A DNA stretch of 64,000 nt, from contig JAJRZS010000067.1 in NCBI GenBank assembly GCA_024275135.1, positions 1 through 64,000 of the forward strand, given 5' to 3'. The translations under genes were made by a program, and so were the position numbers. The DNA comes from Planctomycetota bacterium (GTDB lineage Bacteria > Planctomycetota > UBA1135). Positions 8,039-17,093 of this stretch are shown in pieces. Below the pieces are notes generated by a model. It saw only the letters and a list, made by a program, of their open reading frames with translations, was not told the DNA's origin and made no database searches. Numbering within the stretch: position 1 is the stretch's first letter; every line of letters begins with the position of its first letter.

Positions 8039-9912
8039 GGCACCAAATCGATGTTCACTGGATTGGAAGTGTAATCCACCACACCGCCATTCATAGTGCC
8101 ATAAGCAAAAGAGAGCACGCGGCCAATCGCACTTGATGGCAGAGCACCACCAGCAATGTTGACGGTGACCATGGCATTGCCATTGATGTCTAGGTTGCCC
8201 TTGCTGTTTTGGAAGGTGGAGCTATTGGCCAAGGCGATGGATTGGTTGTAGAAGGCATCTTGATTTAGGGGTAGAACCAGTCCACCAGGAACCGTCGTGC
8301 CGGGCTCATTGCCGGAGGCCGAAGCCAACAACCAGTAAAGTTGGCCAGCGCGTGCAGGCGTCGCTTCAAGCTGCAGATGGATAGTGGCGCCTGCGGAAAC
8401 ACTGACGCTGTAGACATCCGATCTTAGTGGGGCATAGGCATTAAGCAAAGCGCGTAGATTGATGCGGCCAGCTCCGTATTGATTGTCTTTGCCGGGCGTA
8501 CCCAAATCGACAGCGGTATCCATCAGAGCTTGACGCACTTGATCAATACTCAAGTCAGGGCGCAAGGAGCGCAAAATGGCCGCGGCTCCAGCCACATGGG
8601 GGGTGGCCATGGAAGTTCCTGACATTGTGGTATAACCACTGCAGTTCAAGGCGGAGACGGTGTTGACTCCAGGTGCTGCTACATCAGGTTTAATCAAGCC
8701 TGGAGGATAAGGATAATCGTTGTAAGGAGCAACGCTGGCCCATTCCACTGGGCCAATGGAACTGAAGCTGGCGAGGTTGTCGCCGCAATCGACAGCGCCT
8801 ACCGAAGTGATTTCAGGGACATCCCCAGGCGTACGAATGTTGTCGACCGTACTCCAGCCGCCTTCATTGCCGGCAGCAATAACCATCATCGTGCCAGCCG
8901 CTTGGGTATTGATACAGTTGGTGCGCCAAGTGGAGCGATCGGGGTTCCAAGAATGCCACCAACCTAAGCTCATGGTGATGATGTCGGCGTTCATCAACAC
9001 CGCGTATTGCATGCACTGCCAAACTTCAATCTCGTAGGAAATTTGAGTGGAATTGCGGATGGGCATGAGTTTCGCCCCCGGCGCCACGCCGGTTTGAGTC
9101 CCCGCAGCGCCATCGCCAACCACGGTGGCTGAAGTGTGGGTGCCATGGGTGGCAAAATCCATGGGGTCGTTGGGGGCAAAGGTTGTGTGGTCAAAAGCCC
9201 AGCCGATTAAATCATCGACATAGCCATTGCCGTCATCATCGATTCCGTTCATGTCGGCGGTGTCCCAAACCACGCCATTGTTGTTGATGTCTTCGCCCGG
9301 ATTTACCCAGATTTGATTTTGCAAATCAGTATGGTTGTAGCAAGAACCCGTATCAATGCTGGCGACGACCACGCCCTGTCCGGTAGCGTTCATATACTGC
9401 CAAGCCCAAGGGGAATTGATGGTGTTTTGGTCGCAGGTTGGGGTGCCACCAGCTGTGGTGCTCAAAAGAGTGCCTTCTCGTGGTGGGTCGTAGTGGATGT
9501 AGGCTACTTCTTCCAGCGCCGCCAGCTCCAAAATCACTTCTGCCGTGGTGCGTACGCCAACAACGTTGGTGAGCCAAAGGGGAGTGATTTCGTCGGCCAA
9601 TCCTTGAGTCCGATAGGATTCCAATATGGCAAGGGTGGTTGCTTGTTCCGCATTGACGGCATCGACGGCCCGATCATGCAGGGCTTGGGGTAGCTCGTCC
9701 TCCGCTAGGGTGGAGAGCTCGGCCTTCCAAGTTTCAAAGTTGGGTTGGGTGCGAAACACCACATCCACATGAATCCTGGTGCCTACCGGAGCGTTTTCGA
9801 TGAGGTTTTGGAGCGAGTCCTCCCGGATTTTTTCAATCTTGGCTGTGGGAGGAAAATCAACTTGCGGATTGAGAAGACCCGCTTGTAGGAGGAGAAGAGA
9901 CATGGAAAGCAT
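8035..9912 (-). CDS. Secreted subtilisin-family (S8) serine protease
   Basis: 625 residues. Short signal sequence (MLSMSLLLLQAG), an inhibitor-like propeptide (about 25-150), and an S8 catalytic domain with the full triad: Asp in VVASIDTGSCYNHTDL, His in ATHGTHTSATVVGDG and Ser in MSGTSMATPHVAGAAAIL, plus the oxyanion Asn region (VIAAGNEGG). A C-terminal beta domain of about 130 residues (QLYWLLASASGNEPG through NPVNIDLVP) resembles C-terminal modules common on exported proteins of some Planctomycetota; that attribution is from memory. It is an extracellular or cell-surface endopeptidase. The gene stands 74 bases downstream of the molybdenum hydroxylase genes and ends convergently on the histidine kinase gene. 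Confidence 0.93.
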   Translation of the reverse strand: MLSMSLLLLQAGLLNPQVDFPPTAKIEKIREDSLQNLIENAPVGTRIHVDVVFRTQPNFETWKAELSTLAEDELPQALHDRAVDAVNAEQATTLAILESYRTQGLADEITPLWLTNVVGVRTTAEVILELAALEEVAYIHYDPPREGTLLSTTAGGTPTCDQNTINSPWAWQYMNATGQGVVVASIDTGSCYNHTDLQNQIWVNPGEDINNNGVVWDTADMNGIDDDGNGYVDDLIGWAFDHTTFAPNDPMDFATHGTHTSATVVGDGAAGTQTGVAPGAKLMPIRNSTQISYEIEVWQCMQYAVLMNADIITMSLGWWHSWNPDRSTWRTNCINTQAAGTMMVIAAGNEGGWSTVDNIRTPGDVPEITSVGAVDCGDNLASFSSIGPVEWASVAPYNDYPYPPGLIKPDVAAPGVNTVSALNCSGYTTMSGTSMATPHVAGAAAILRSLRPDLSIDQVRQALMDTAVDLGTPGKDNQYGAGRINLRALLNAYAPLRSDVYSVSVSAGATIHLQLEATPARAGQLYWLLASASGNEPGTTVPGGLVLPLNQDAFYNQSIALANSSTFQNSKGNLDINGNAMVTVNIAGGALPSSAIGRVLSFAYGTMNGGVVDYTSNPVNIDLVP

Positions 9913-9986
9913 GCATTTAGCATAGCCTCTAGCTGCTAAAAAAAGTGGAAATCGGGGAAGAATCCGGGCGACGAACTCGTCAGAAG

Positions 9987-11009
9987 CTAGAGAAGGTGCA
10001 CAGGGCCGCGGTTTTCGGCGGCCGCGAACAAGGTGTGGCGAGTGTAAACCGGCACCATGGCCTGGCGGTACTCGTGATCTCCGGGAATATTAGGCATCGG
10101 TCGGCATTGCTTGCTGGCAAGGGCGGCCACTTGTTCCACCGCAGCGAGGAAGGATTCGTCACCTAGGCGCGTGCCAACCAACAAGGCTTCGGCCTTTTTC
10201 AGTGGCCATGGGCGAGCCTGTAAAGCCACTGCGCATAGCCCAGCGCTGAGGATTGTTTTGTCCGTGTTGCAATCAAGGGTGACGGCAAGGCCAAACAAAG
10301 GGAAATCGATGGAACCACGATCGCGCAATTTGCCGTAGGCGCCAAAGTGATGAGCGGAGGGAGCTGGCAGGTGGATGGCAACCAGCAATTCCTTGGGCGC
10401 CACTTTTTTGTTCCAAATACCATCGGCCTGCCAAAGATTGGCAATAGGCATGCGCGATTGTCCGTTAGCTTGGGCCCATTCCAATTCAGCTTGCAACGTC
10501 ATCAGTGCAGGAGCGGTGTCGTTGGAGGCTGCAGCAACACACTTGGAGCCACCCTCAACAACATGACATTTGCTGCCATCTTTTTTCATACAAAAACCCA
10601 AAGCTTGACGCCAAAAATAACTTTGGTTGTACCACTGGCAGCGGGTGTCTAGCATCACATTGCCACCCAAAGTGCCCATGTGGCGCAACTGTGGCCCACT
10701 TACTAAACCTGCGGCTTGGCAAAGCGCAGGATAAGAAGACTGCAGCCTGGGGTGGGTGGCGACTTCATGCAAACTTGTCATCGCGCCAATGCGACAGCTG
10801 CCGTCGTCGGCAAAGGAGATGCCATGCAATTCTTCAATACCCGCCAAGGCAATGAGTTGCTTCGGCTCCAGCAGGCGGTGTTTCATATTGGGATGTAAAT
10901 CCGTACCACCAGCAAGGAAGCGACCCTGTCCCTGGCTATCTTCCATTTGTTGCATGGCCTCGGCAACGGAGGAGGGATGCAGCACCGAGAATTTAGGCAA
11001 TCGCAGCAT
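9987..11009 (-). CDS. Molybdenum hydroxylase FAD subunit with HcrB-type four-cysteine loop
   Basis: 340 residues. FAD-binding PCMH-type domain (FLAGGTDLHPNMK near 31-43; HMGTLGGNVMLDTRC near 110-124) and a CO-dehydrogenase flavoprotein C-terminal domain (from about 230). Between them is an insertion holding Cys124, Cys140, Cys148 and Cys157. The spacing of 16, 8 and 9 residues is the one I recall for the loop that binds an additional [4Fe-4S] cluster in the beta subunit of 4-hydroxybenzoyl-CoA reductase (Thauera HcrB). Ordinary CoxM or XdhB proteins lack this loop. The subunit passes electrons between the [2Fe-2S] subunit and an external partner. Its start overlaps the stop of the molybdenum subunit gene by one base. 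The substrate is not proven by sequence. Confidence 0.87.
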   Translation of the reverse strand: MLRLPKFSVLHPSSVAEAMQQMEDSQGQGRFLAGGTDLHPNMKHRLLEPKQLIALAGIEELHGISFADDGSCRIGAMTSLHEVATHPRLQSSYPALCQAAGLVSGPQLRHMGTLGGNVMLDTRCQWYNQSYFWRQALGFCMKKDGSKCHVVEGGSKCVAAASNDTAPALMTLQAELEWAQANGQSRMPIANLWQADGIWNKKVAPKELLVAIHLPAPSAHHFGAYGKLRDRGSIDFPLFGLAVTLDCNTDKTILSAGLCAVALQARPWPLKKAEALLVGTRLGDESFLAAVEQVAALASKQCRPMPNIPGDHEYRQAMVPVYTRHTLFAAAENRGPVHLL

Positions 11010-13339
11010 CAGACCAACTCCTTTTGGGCGTGCAAAGCGGCCAATACCTTGGCTGGGCTAAACGGAAGATGGCGCAAGCGAATACCGACCGCATCGAAGA
11101 CGGCATTGGCAATGGCAGGGATTGCAGAGTGGAGAGGTCCTTCGCCAGCTTCCTTGGCACCAAAAGGCCCTTCGGGATCGATGCTTTCCACAATATGCGC
11201 TTCGATTTCTGGCACATCCATTGAAGTTGGGATACGGTAATCCAACAGCGAAGGGCCAGCATGCAAGCCGAAGCGATTGAGAAAATGGTTTTCCAACACG
11301 ACCTCCGCCGCTCCCATATAGGTGGAACCCTCCATTTGCCCACGCACGATAATGGGATTTAAGGCGCGGCCACAGTCATGGGCAACCCAAATCTTTTTAA
11401 CCTCAATGCGTCCCGTTTCTGTGTGCACTTCCACTTCTGCTGCATGCGCAGTAAACGAATAAGCAGGGGATGCGCCAATGGTGCCGCCGCGATAGTCGCC
11501 GCCTAAGGTTGGGGTGTTGTAAGCACCTGTGCTGCCGAGGGTGTCGAACATTTCTTCCGCCAGATGGAAGGCTTCAACATGCGACATGCTGCGTGACGCA
11601 TCGCTGAGGTCGACCACGGTTCCTTCAATAAAGCGCACGTCTTTTGCATCGACTTGCCAATGTTCGGCGACAGCCGAGACCAATTGTTTGCGTAGTTTGC
11701 GCGCGCCATCGATTGCGGCGTTGCCAACCATAAAGGTGACGCGACTGGAATAGGCGCCCAAATCCACGGGGCATAAATCGGTGTCGGCGGCCACCACGCG
11801 GATATGTTGCGGCAACAATCCAAGCTCCTCAGCAACCAAATACGCCACCATTGAATTGGATCCTTGACCAATATCATTGCCCCCAGTAAAAACTGTGACC
11901 AAACCGCTGCGGTCGAGCTTAAGTTGCACCCCTGCTTGCGGCATTTTGTTCGGATAAACAGGGTAGTTGGTGCCCGAGATATACATGGATCCCGCAACCC
12001 CTAAGCCCTGGCCAAAAGGCATTTTCCCATAGCAGTTTTTCCAATCTGTCGCCTCTTCTACGGCATCCAAACATTGCAGAAAACCGTTGGAAGTGATGCG
12101 TTGCCCGTTGACCGTATGCGTATGTTCGCCGACAAAGTTCTTGCGGCGAATTTCAATTGGATCTATGCGCAGGCGATGGGCGATTTCATCCAGCTGTACT
12201 TCAAAAGCAAAGCGTGGTTGTACTGAGCCATGCCCACGCTTTGGCCCACAAGGCGGTTTGTTGGTAAACACCCGTGTGCTGTCGAAGCGATAACTGGGGA
12301 AGGTGTAGGGCCCAGTTAATAGTTGGCCCGAGTAATAGGTGGTGACCAAACCAAAACTGGAATAGGAACCGCCATCAATCAGAATTTTGGCGTCAACCCC
12401 GGTAATGGTGCCGTCTTTCTTGGCAGAAGTGCGGTAATGCATTTGCATAGCATGGCGTCCGCGGTGGGCATAAAACACTTCCTCCCGAGTCCACAGCATC
12501 TTGACCGGGCGTCCAGTTTTGAGTGCTAGTTTGGCGACGACAAACTCAAGAGAGAAGGGATCGGATTTGCCGCCAAAGCCGCCGCCCAAACAGGGTTGGA
12601 TGACTCGAATGCGCGCGGGATCGAGTTCTAAAACTCTGGCTAAAGCCCGATGGACATAGTGAGTGATTTGGGTAGACGACCACAGAGTAAGGCGGCCGTC
12701 GGAGTTGGCTTGGGCGACGGCGCAGTGTGGTTCGATTGCCGTGTGCGTGGTGCTATGAAAACAATAATCTTCTTCAACCACGATGTCGGCGTCTTGCGCT
12801 TGTTGGTCGACATCGCCAAAAGCCAGCTCCACATGTTTGGAAATATTGTCTTGCCGTTTGCGGTCTTCATGGATGGCCGGCTCTGGTGTGGTTAGCGCTT
12901 GTTCTGGTTCTAGAATCGCTGGCAGAACCTCATACTCCACCTCGATTAAATTTAAGGCTTCTAGTGCAGTATCTTCATCGACCGCCGCCACGGCCGCAAC
13001 TTCATCACCGATAAAACGAACTTTGTCGACAGCTAAGGCATGTTCGTCGGGGGTCCATGGGATGACACCGTAGCGAATGGGCAATTCGGCTCCCACCAAA
13101 ATGGCCATCACCCCAGACAGCGCTTCGGCTTTGCTGGTGTTTACCGATAAAACTCGCGCATGTGCGTGGGGGCTGCGCAACATTTTGGCATGCAGCATGC
13201 CAGGCAACTGGATGTCGTCGGTGTAGATGGCTTCTCCTGTGGCCTTAGCCAGGCCATCCACTTTGCGGTTTTCTTTTCCAACAACGCGGAAGCCTTGGTC
13301 CCAGGGCGCGTCGACACCATGTTGGTCGCGGGCAGCCAT
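11009..13339 (-). CDS. Molybdopterin-binding hydroxylase large subunit (xanthine oxidase family, HcrA-like)
   Basis: 776 residues, close to the length of HcrA and CoxL. N-terminal aldehyde-oxidase hammerhead domain (DGLAKATGEAIYTDDIQLPG near 27-46) followed by the molybdopterin-binding domain with the glycine-rich GGGFGGKSDPFSLE segment and CGPKRGHGSVQPRFAFEVQ. A C-terminal Glu in the GPFGAKEAGEGPL region is the position of the catalytic glutamate in the family. It holds the molybdopterin cofactor and hydroxylates or reductively dehydroxylates the substrate. The neighbouring subunit with an extra four-cysteine loop favours a 4-hydroxybenzoyl-CoA reductase-like enzyme over xanthine dehydrogenase, but no acyl-CoA ligase gene is nearby to confirm it. 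Confidence 0.88.
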   Translation of the reverse strand: MAARDQHGVDAPWDQGFRVVGKENRKVDGLAKATGEAIYTDDIQLPGMLHAKMLRSPHAHARVLSVNTSKAEALSGVMAILVGAELPIRYGVIPWTPDEHALAVDKVRFIGDEVAAVAAVDEDTALEALNLIEVEYEVLPAILEPEQALTTPEPAIHEDRKRQDNISKHVELAFGDVDQQAQDADIVVEEDYCFHSTTHTAIEPHCAVAQANSDGRLTLWSSTQITHYVHRALARVLELDPARIRVIQPCLGGGFGGKSDPFSLEFVVAKLALKTGRPVKMLWTREEVFYAHRGRHAMQMHYRTSAKKDGTITGVDAKILIDGGSYSSFGLVTTYYSGQLLTGPYTFPSYRFDSTRVFTNKPPCGPKRGHGSVQPRFAFEVQLDEIAHRLRIDPIEIRRKNFVGEHTHTVNGQRITSNGFLQCLDAVEEATDWKNCYGKMPFGQGLGVAGSMYISGTNYPVYPNKMPQAGVQLKLDRSGLVTVFTGGNDIGQGSNSMVAYLVAEELGLLPQHIRVVAADTDLCPVDLGAYSSRVTFMVGNAAIDGARKLRKQLVSAVAEHWQVDAKDVRFIEGTVVDLSDASRSMSHVEAFHLAEEMFDTLGSTGAYNTPTLGGDYRGGTIGASPAYSFTAHAAEVEVHTETGRIEVKKIWVAHDCGRALNPIIVRGQMEGSTYMGAAEVVLENHFLNRFGLHAGPSLLDYRIPTSMDVPEIEAHIVESIDPEGPFGAKEAGEGPLHSAIPAIANAVFDAVGIRLRHLPFSPAKVLAALHAQKELV

Positions 13340-13824
13340 TAGTTTTGCATCTCCTTGGCAGCGGCTTGGATGGCCTCAAAAATCTGGGTATAGCCGGTGC
13401 AGCGGCAAAGATTGCCGGCCAAAGCTTGGCGGATTTCTTGCAAACTTGGATTTGGGTTTTGATTGAGTAAAGCCTTGGCAGACAAAATCATCCCCGGCTG
13501 ACAAAACCCGCATTGCAAGGCGCCACTGCGGTCGAAGGCATCTTGTAAGGGATCGGCTCCTTTACCACCTTGAGCGCGGTGGGCGGGCAATAAGCCTTCG
13601 ATGGTGGTGATGGCTTTGCCCTCGGCGGAGGCCGCCAAGCACAGACAAGCCAAAGTTGGGGTGCCATCCAGCAAAACGGTGCAAGCTCCACAATCACCTT
13701 TGTCGCATCCTTGCTTGCTGCCGGTAAGGCCAAGCTTGTACCGCAAAACCTCGAGCAGAGTCCAGTGCTCGGGTGCGGCGACCTCGACGGTGTCGCCATT
13801 TACCTGAAGGTGGAAGACGCGCAT
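13339..13824 (-). CDS. Molybdenum hydroxylase [2Fe-2S] small subunit
   Basis: 161 residues from the ATG at 13824; the open frame upstream of that ATG is shadow of the membrane-protein gene. N-terminal plant-type [2Fe-2S] site with Cys40, Cys45, Cys48 and Cys60 (GCDKGDCGACTVLLDG) and C-terminal [2Fe-2S] helical domain with GFCQPGM and CRCTGYTQI. It carries electrons between the molybdenum centre and the FAD subunit. The stop and the start of the large-subunit gene share a base (TAATG), so the three subunits are translationally linked. Confidence 0.92.
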   Translation of the reverse strand: MRVFHLQVNGDTVEVAAPEHWTLLEVLRYKLGLTGSKQGCDKGDCGACTVLLDGTPTLACLCLAASAEGKAITTIEGLLPAHRAQGGKGADPLQDAFDRSGALQCGFCQPGMILSAKALLNQNPNPSLQEIRQALAGNLCRCTGYTQIFEAIQAAAKEMQN

Positions 13825-13867
13825 GCCGCTTGATTGTACTAAGGCGGCGCGCAGAGGGCACAGGGGC

Positions 13868-14398
13868 CTAGCGGTGGTAAGGGTCGGCTTCGGTGCGCTG
13901 TTGCTCTTCTGGAGGCAGGGAGAAGACTTGCTCCAAAAAATGGCGTAAGGCGATGGTTTGGGGCCGGGCCAAGCGTTGACCAAGTTGGCTGAGTAACCAT
14001 GTGAGGAGGACGAGTACCAGCAGGCCGAGGGTGGCAAGAAAGGCCCAGGGTGTGCTGTCGAGAAAAACCTGCACTCCGCCCAAAGTGAGGAGGAACAAAA
14101 TGCCTGTGGCCAAAGCCAGGTAGCTGAAGGCGATGGCGGTCCAGGCGCTGGGGTTGGGGCCAATCAAGCCATGAAGCACGCAGCCGGTTTCAGCAGGCTC
14201 AAAGTTTCCGCTCAAAGTGGGGGACCACAATTTTCTTTGCCCGGGAGGCAGCCGCAAGTCGAAATGCATTTGCAACTCCGCCACCATGCCGACATAGGGG
14301 CAGTCTTGTTTCAGCGCAGCTTGCAATTGGGCCAGGGCTTCAGCCGGCGTCAACTCGAGGTGCAAACGGAAACGGGGGCGGAGTCGGTGTGGGGACAC
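13868..14398 (-). CDS. Hypothetical two-helix membrane protein
   Basis: 176 residues from a GTG that lies inside the 3' end of serA (49-base overlap). A soluble N-terminal part of about 80 residues is followed by two hydrophobic helices (AFSYLALATGILFLLTLGGV and FLATLGLLVLVLLTWLLSQL) and a cytosolic tail. I do not recognise the family. Position between serA and the molybdenum hydroxylase genes, with a 43-base gap to the [2Fe-2S] subunit, suggests it is on the same transcript. The GTG and the overlap leave the start uncertain. Confidence 0.6.
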   Translation of the reverse strand: MSPHRLRPRFRLHLELTPAEALAQLQAALKQDCPYVGMVAELQMHFDLRLPPGQRKLWSPTLSGNFEPAETGCVLHGLIGPNPSAWTAIAFSYLALATGILFLLTLGGVQVFLDSTPWAFLATLGLLVLVLLTWLLSQLGQRLARPQTIALRHFLEQVFSLPPEEQQRTEADPYHR

Positions 14399-16008
14399 GA
14401 ATCCATCCTACGTGATGCCTCAGCACCAAAATCCACAGCGCATGCCCATTCCACCCCGTCAACCCCCAGCAAGGATTGGGTGAGCTCGGGTGGAATCGCT
14501 TGGTCGAGCTGGAAAGCGTTAAAAGCTTTGTGCAAATCGGGATCACGACCAAGAGCCAGATTGGCAACATTGATGCCATGATTTGCCAACAAGGCGGCGA
14601 TGGCAGCCAGACGTCCGGGTTGATCCAGGTTGCGGCAAAACAACATCCATGCTTTGAGCTGGGTTTCGAAGTAGAAATGGTCGACCTGCACCAGCTTCGG
14701 TTTATCGTGGCCAATGACCGTGCCTGCAACCACGCGGTTATGCCCGTTTGTGGACTCCACGCTGACTTTGAGCAAACCAGCAAAGCCTACGGTGTCGGTG
14801 CCTTGAACCTCGGCAATGCGATAGCCGCATTCCTTGGCAACCGACATGGCGTTAACCTGATTGATACTGCGGCTCAGGAGTGATTGCAAGAAGCCTTCCA
14901 AAACGGCGGAAGTGACGGCGGAGGTGGGGAGTTCTAGCAGCTCACCCGCGCATTCCACTTCAATTTTGGTAGCGGCACCTTCTAGAAAGGAGGCGTGCAA
15001 TTGGCCGAGCGAGCGTGCCAAACGCAACCATGGTTCAAGGCGGGCTGCCGTTGCGCCATCTACGGAGAAGGAGTTGACCACATTGCGCACTTCGCCCGCA
15101 TGGAGATAGGCGGCCATTTGCTCAGCAATGCGCACCGCCACCTTTTCTTGGGCTTCTCCTGTGCTTGCACCTAAATGCGGGGTGAGGATGAGATTGGGTT
15201 GTTGGCAGAGCGGGGAGTTGGCGGGTAGTGGTTCTTGTTCAAACACGTCCAAGGCGGCTCCTGCTAACTGCCCGGTTTGTAACGCCTCCAACATGGACGC
15301 TTCATCAATCAAGCCCCCGCGTGCGGCATTCACCAGGCGGGCCCCAGGTTTCATGGCCGCAAAAACATCGGCGTCAAGCAAATGATGGGTGCGGTCAGTT
15401 AAGGGGGTATGCAGACTGAGGAAATCCACTCGCGGCCACAACTCTTCCAAGCTCAGAAGCTGAATGCCCAATTTGTCCGCAACTTCCGGTGGCAAAAAAG
15501 GATCGTAGCCGACGACTTTCATGCCAAAGCCTTGCATGCGCTGGGCGACGGCTTGGCCAATGCGACCAAGACCCAGGATGCCGATGGTCTTGCCAACGAG
15601 TTCCACCCCCATGAGCCCTTTTTTCGACCAACCTTGCTGTCGCAGCCGTGCATCTGCAGCGGGGATATTGCGGCACAAGCTCAGCAGCAGAGAAACCGCG
15701 TGTTCGGCAGCCGATAAGGTGTTTTCGCCGGGTGCGTTCATCACCAAAATGCCGCGTTGGGTGGCGGCATCGACATCAATGTTGTCGACACCCGAGCCGG
15801 CGCGTCCAATCACACGCAATTGGGGTGCAGCATCCATCATCGCCGCATCAACTTGGGTAGCCGAGCGCACGACCAAGCCTACGGCATCATGCACAGCCTC
15901 AATTTTTTCTTGGTTGCTTAAACCAGGTCGGTCATCGACGGCAAAGCCGGCAGCGGCCAGGATGTTGGCGCATTCTGGAGCGACGGCATCAGCAAGAAAA
16001 ATCTTCAT
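14350..16008 (-). CDS. serA: D-3-phosphoglycerate dehydrogenase, long form
   Basis: 552 residues. N-terminal split substrate-binding domain, NAD-binding Rossmann domain (IGILGLGRIGQAVAQRM near 145-161), catalytic Arg-Glu-His region (NAARGGLIDEASM, ILTPHLGAS), then an ASB-type intervening domain and a C-terminal ACT domain (VDHFYFETQ..., LDQPGRLAAIAALLANHGI). This is the long SerA type, oxidising 3-phosphoglycerate to 3-phosphohydroxypyruvate and normally subject to serine regulation through ACT. It has about 25 extra residues after ACT. Its ATG overlaps the TGA of the aminotransferase gene. With serB and the aminotransferase it completes serine synthesis from 3-phosphoglycerate. Confidence 0.95.
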   Translation of the reverse strand: MKIFLADAVAPECANILAAAGFAVDDRPGLSNQEKIEAVHDAVGLVVRSATQVDAAMMDAAPQLRVIGRAGSGVDNIDVDAATQRGILVMNAPGENTLSAAEHAVSLLLSLCRNIPAADARLRQQGWSKKGLMGVELVGKTIGILGLGRIGQAVAQRMQGFGMKVVGYDPFLPPEVADKLGIQLLSLEELWPRVDFLSLHTPLTDRTHHLLDADVFAAMKPGARLVNAARGGLIDEASMLEALQTGQLAGAALDVFEQEPLPANSPLCQQPNLILTPHLGASTGEAQEKVAVRIAEQMAAYLHAGEVRNVVNSFSVDGATAARLEPWLRLARSLGQLHASFLEGAATKIEVECAGELLELPTSAVTSAVLEGFLQSLLSRSINQVNAMSVAKECGYRIAEVQGTDTVGFAGLLKVSVESTNGHNRVVAGTVIGHDKPKLVQVDHFYFETQLKAWMLFCRNLDQPGRLAAIAALLANHGINVANLALGRDPDLHKAFNAFQLDQAIPPELTQSLLGVDGVEWACAVDFGAEASRRMDSCPHTDSAPVSVCTSS

Positions 16009-17093
16009 GCCACCACCTCTGTTTTTAGTGCTTCATCAAATTGTTGAAGGAGGTCGAGCAAATCTTCCAAGGTGTGCTCTCCCATATGGCCGATGCGGAA
16101 GGTTTTGTTTTTGAGATCTCCGTAACCGTTGGAAACGAGGATGCCCTTTTTCTTTAACGCATCTAGTGCTGGGGTGAAGTCGGGACCTTGACTGCGGGCA
16201 ATGCAGCTAACGGTAGGCGAGGCATAACCCTCAGCAGGAAAAAGTTCCCAACCATGCCCAAGTGCCCAGCTACGCGTCTTTACGGCCATTTCTTGATGCC
16301 GCCGCCAACGGTTTTCTAATCCTTCGGTGGCGATATGTTTGAGTTGGGCTACCAGGGCGTAGAGATGGGCGGTGGAGGGCGTGGTGGGCGACTGCTCCTT
16401 TTCGTTGCCCTTGGCCAGGCGCAAAACATCTAAAAACCATCCCCGGTTTTCCACTTTGGCGGCCCGTTGCAATCCGCGCGGGCTGATTGCAGCAATAGCC
16501 ATGCCGGCAGGAAGGGCGAGGCACTTTTGCAATCCAAACAAACAAAAATCAATGCCCCAATCATCGACTCGCACTTCGGTTCCAGCCATGGAGCTGACGG
16601 TGTCGACGCAGAATAAAGTTTGTGGGTAATCGGCGAGCACTGCAGAGAGCGGAGCCAGAGGGGTGAGCGTGCCGGTGGAGGTTTCGTTATGCACCACGGT
16701 GACCACGTCATAGGGATGGCCTTTGGCAATTCCCTCTTCCAGGGCCGTTCGTAACTGCTCGGGAGGGATGCCTTGCCCCCAAGGGATTTCCACTGCATGC
16801 GCGTCTTTTCCGTTGGCACAGGCAATGTCGAACCAGCGTTTGCTGAAGGCACCGTTGACCACATGCAGACTGGATTTGCGCACCAAGTTGCGGATGGCGG
16901 CTTCCATCATGGCCGAAGCTGGTGCGGTGAGCATCAAGATTTCGTTTTGCGTGTGCATGAGTTGGCCTAAACCTTGGCGAGCGGTTTGCCAAAGGCGAGC
17001 GCATTCGGGGGTGCGGTGGCCGATTGCTGGATGAGCAAGCTCGGCCAAGATTTCAGGACGGACTTCGGTGGGGCCGGGAATGAAGAGTTTCAT
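16005..17093 (-). CDS. Class V aminotransferase, probable phosphoserine aminotransferase by context
   Basis: 362 residues from ATG 17093 (MKLFIPGPTEVRPEIL); the upstream open frame is shadow of serB. The PLP-dependent class V fold is clear: PGPTEV start, APASAMMEAAIRNLV, VDTVSSMAGTEV with the PLP-contacting Asp, and the Schiff-base Lys in FGLQKCLALPAG. By sequence it belongs to the alanine-glyoxylate/serine-pyruvate group, not to canonical SerC. However, it lies exactly between serB and serA in one overlapping operon, so it most likely converts 3-phosphohydroxypyruvate to phosphoserine. This substitution for SerC is an inference from context. Confidence 0.85.
   Translation of the reverse strand: MKLFIPGPTEVRPEILAELAHPAIGHRTPECARLWQTARQGLGQLMHTQNEILMLTAPASAMMEAAIRNLVRKSSLHVVNGAFSKRWFDIACANGKDAHAVEIPWGQGIPPEQLRTALEEGIAKGHPYDVVTVVHNETSTGTLTPLAPLSAVLADYPQTLFCVDTVSSMAGTEVRVDDWGIDFCLFGLQKCLALPAGMAIAAISPRGLQRAAKVENRGWFLDVLRLAKGNEKEQSPTTPSTAHLYALVAQLKHIATEGLENRWRRHQEMAVKTRSWALGHGWELFPAEGYASPTVSCIARSQGPDFTPALDALKKKGILVSNGYGDLKNKTFRIGHMGEHTLEDLLDLLQQFDEALKTEVVA

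Noticed and set aside
13825..14163. N-terminal extension of the [2Fe-2S] subunit
   Set aside because: The extra 113 codons are shadow of the overlapping membrane-protein gene; ATG 13824 begins the family's normal N-terminus.
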